Shown here piece after piece: positions 24,240 through 24,414 of a stretch of 24,414 bases of DNA. This DNA comes from JBJKRF01 sp046704785. GTDB lineage: Bacteria > Chloroflexota > Anaerolineae > Anaerolineales > Villigracilaceae. The DNA lies in assembly GCA_046704785.1 (NCBI GenBank), contig JBJKRF010000167.1, forward strand, positions 1 through 24,414, written 5' to 3'. The notes below the pieces were generated by a model that was not told the origin of the DNA, searched no databases, and worked only from the letters and a program-made list of their open reading frames with translations. The first letter of the stretch is position 1. The number at the start of each line of letters is the position of its first letter. Position numbers and translations under genes: made by a program.

Positions 24240-24263
24240 CGTTCCTCAAAACAACGAGGAACG
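24240..24263. terminator. Possible 3'-end hairpin after the SWIM gene
   Basis: CGTTCCTC (24240-24247) and GAGGAACG (24256-24263) form a perfect 8-bp stem with an 8-nt loop, 82 bp after the SWIM gene stop. No T-run follows on the plus strand; on the minus strand ACTTTTG follows. A weaker 6-bp hairpin (TTGCCC/GGGCAA) lies at 24303-24320. I see no gene between 24158 and the window end. Confidence 0.35.
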
Positions 24264-24414
24264 GCACATTCCAAGATAAACAACTTACGGCACGGTTCAG
24301 AATTGCCCAATTATGGGCAAAAACACCTTTACAATTTTATGCGAGATTGGTATCTAATTTCAACCTGCATTTGACGATCAAAGCTCGTTTCTGTAGGAAA
24401 AAGCCATATATAGG

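Overview
The window is a bacterial chromosomal segment with moderately high GC and dense operons. Gene content fits a Chloroflexota (Anaerolineae-like) anaerobe or facultative organism: a PTS-type dihydroxyacetone (Dha) kinase with a giant DhaM, complex II-like subunits, a Wadjet locus and a Q/N/G-rich YHYH lipoprotein. That placement is inferred from gene style only; no rRNA or marker gene is present.

Layout. (1) 1-419: no gene. It holds extreme homopolymer tracts (C14, a T-rich stretch of about 130 bp, G13/C19) and half of a palindromic repeat; part of it may be an assembly artefact. (2) 420-1913 (-): a secreted YHYH-domain lipoprotein, possibly controlled by an OmpR/PhoB-type regulator. 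(3) 2318-4288 (+): a DhaR-like activator whose GAFTGA loop and Walker B are degenerate. (4) 4289-8850 (+): a promoter region with a long structured leader, then glpF-dhaK-dhaL-glpK, closed by a strong terminator hairpin. (5) 8927-15166 (+): a small two-helix membrane protein, a SAM methyltransferase-like protein, a GlpA-type flavoprotein followed by SdhB-, SdhC- and SdhD-like subunits, and DhaM as an EIIA-HPr-complete EI fusion. (6) 15266-15370: a long palindromic repeat between two convergent operons. (7) 22310-15373 (-): a xre-jetA-jetB-jetC-jetD Wadjet operon (SMC-type plasmid/foreign DNA defence), with a consensus promoter predicted to give a leaderless transcript and a palindrome over the start. 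(8) 22397-24157 (+): a divergent SWIM zinc-finger protein.

How the genes work together. GlpF admits glycerol and Dha. GlpK makes sn-glycerol-3-phosphate (G3P), and a GlpA-type flavoprotein oxidises it to DHAP. Instead of GlpB and GlpC, the partners encoded here are complex II-type Fe-S and membrane cytochrome b subunits, so electrons would pass through Fe-S clusters and heme to the quinone pool. Dha is phosphorylated by DhaK/DhaL with PEP-derived phosphate relayed by a DhaM that carries its own HPr and full-length enzyme I, so no separate general PTS proteins should be needed. Both routes converge on DHAP. The hybrid G3P:quinone oxidoreductase is the best candidate here for an undescribed system. 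Other notable points are the structured glpF leader, the jet promoter arrangement and the palindromic repeat family.
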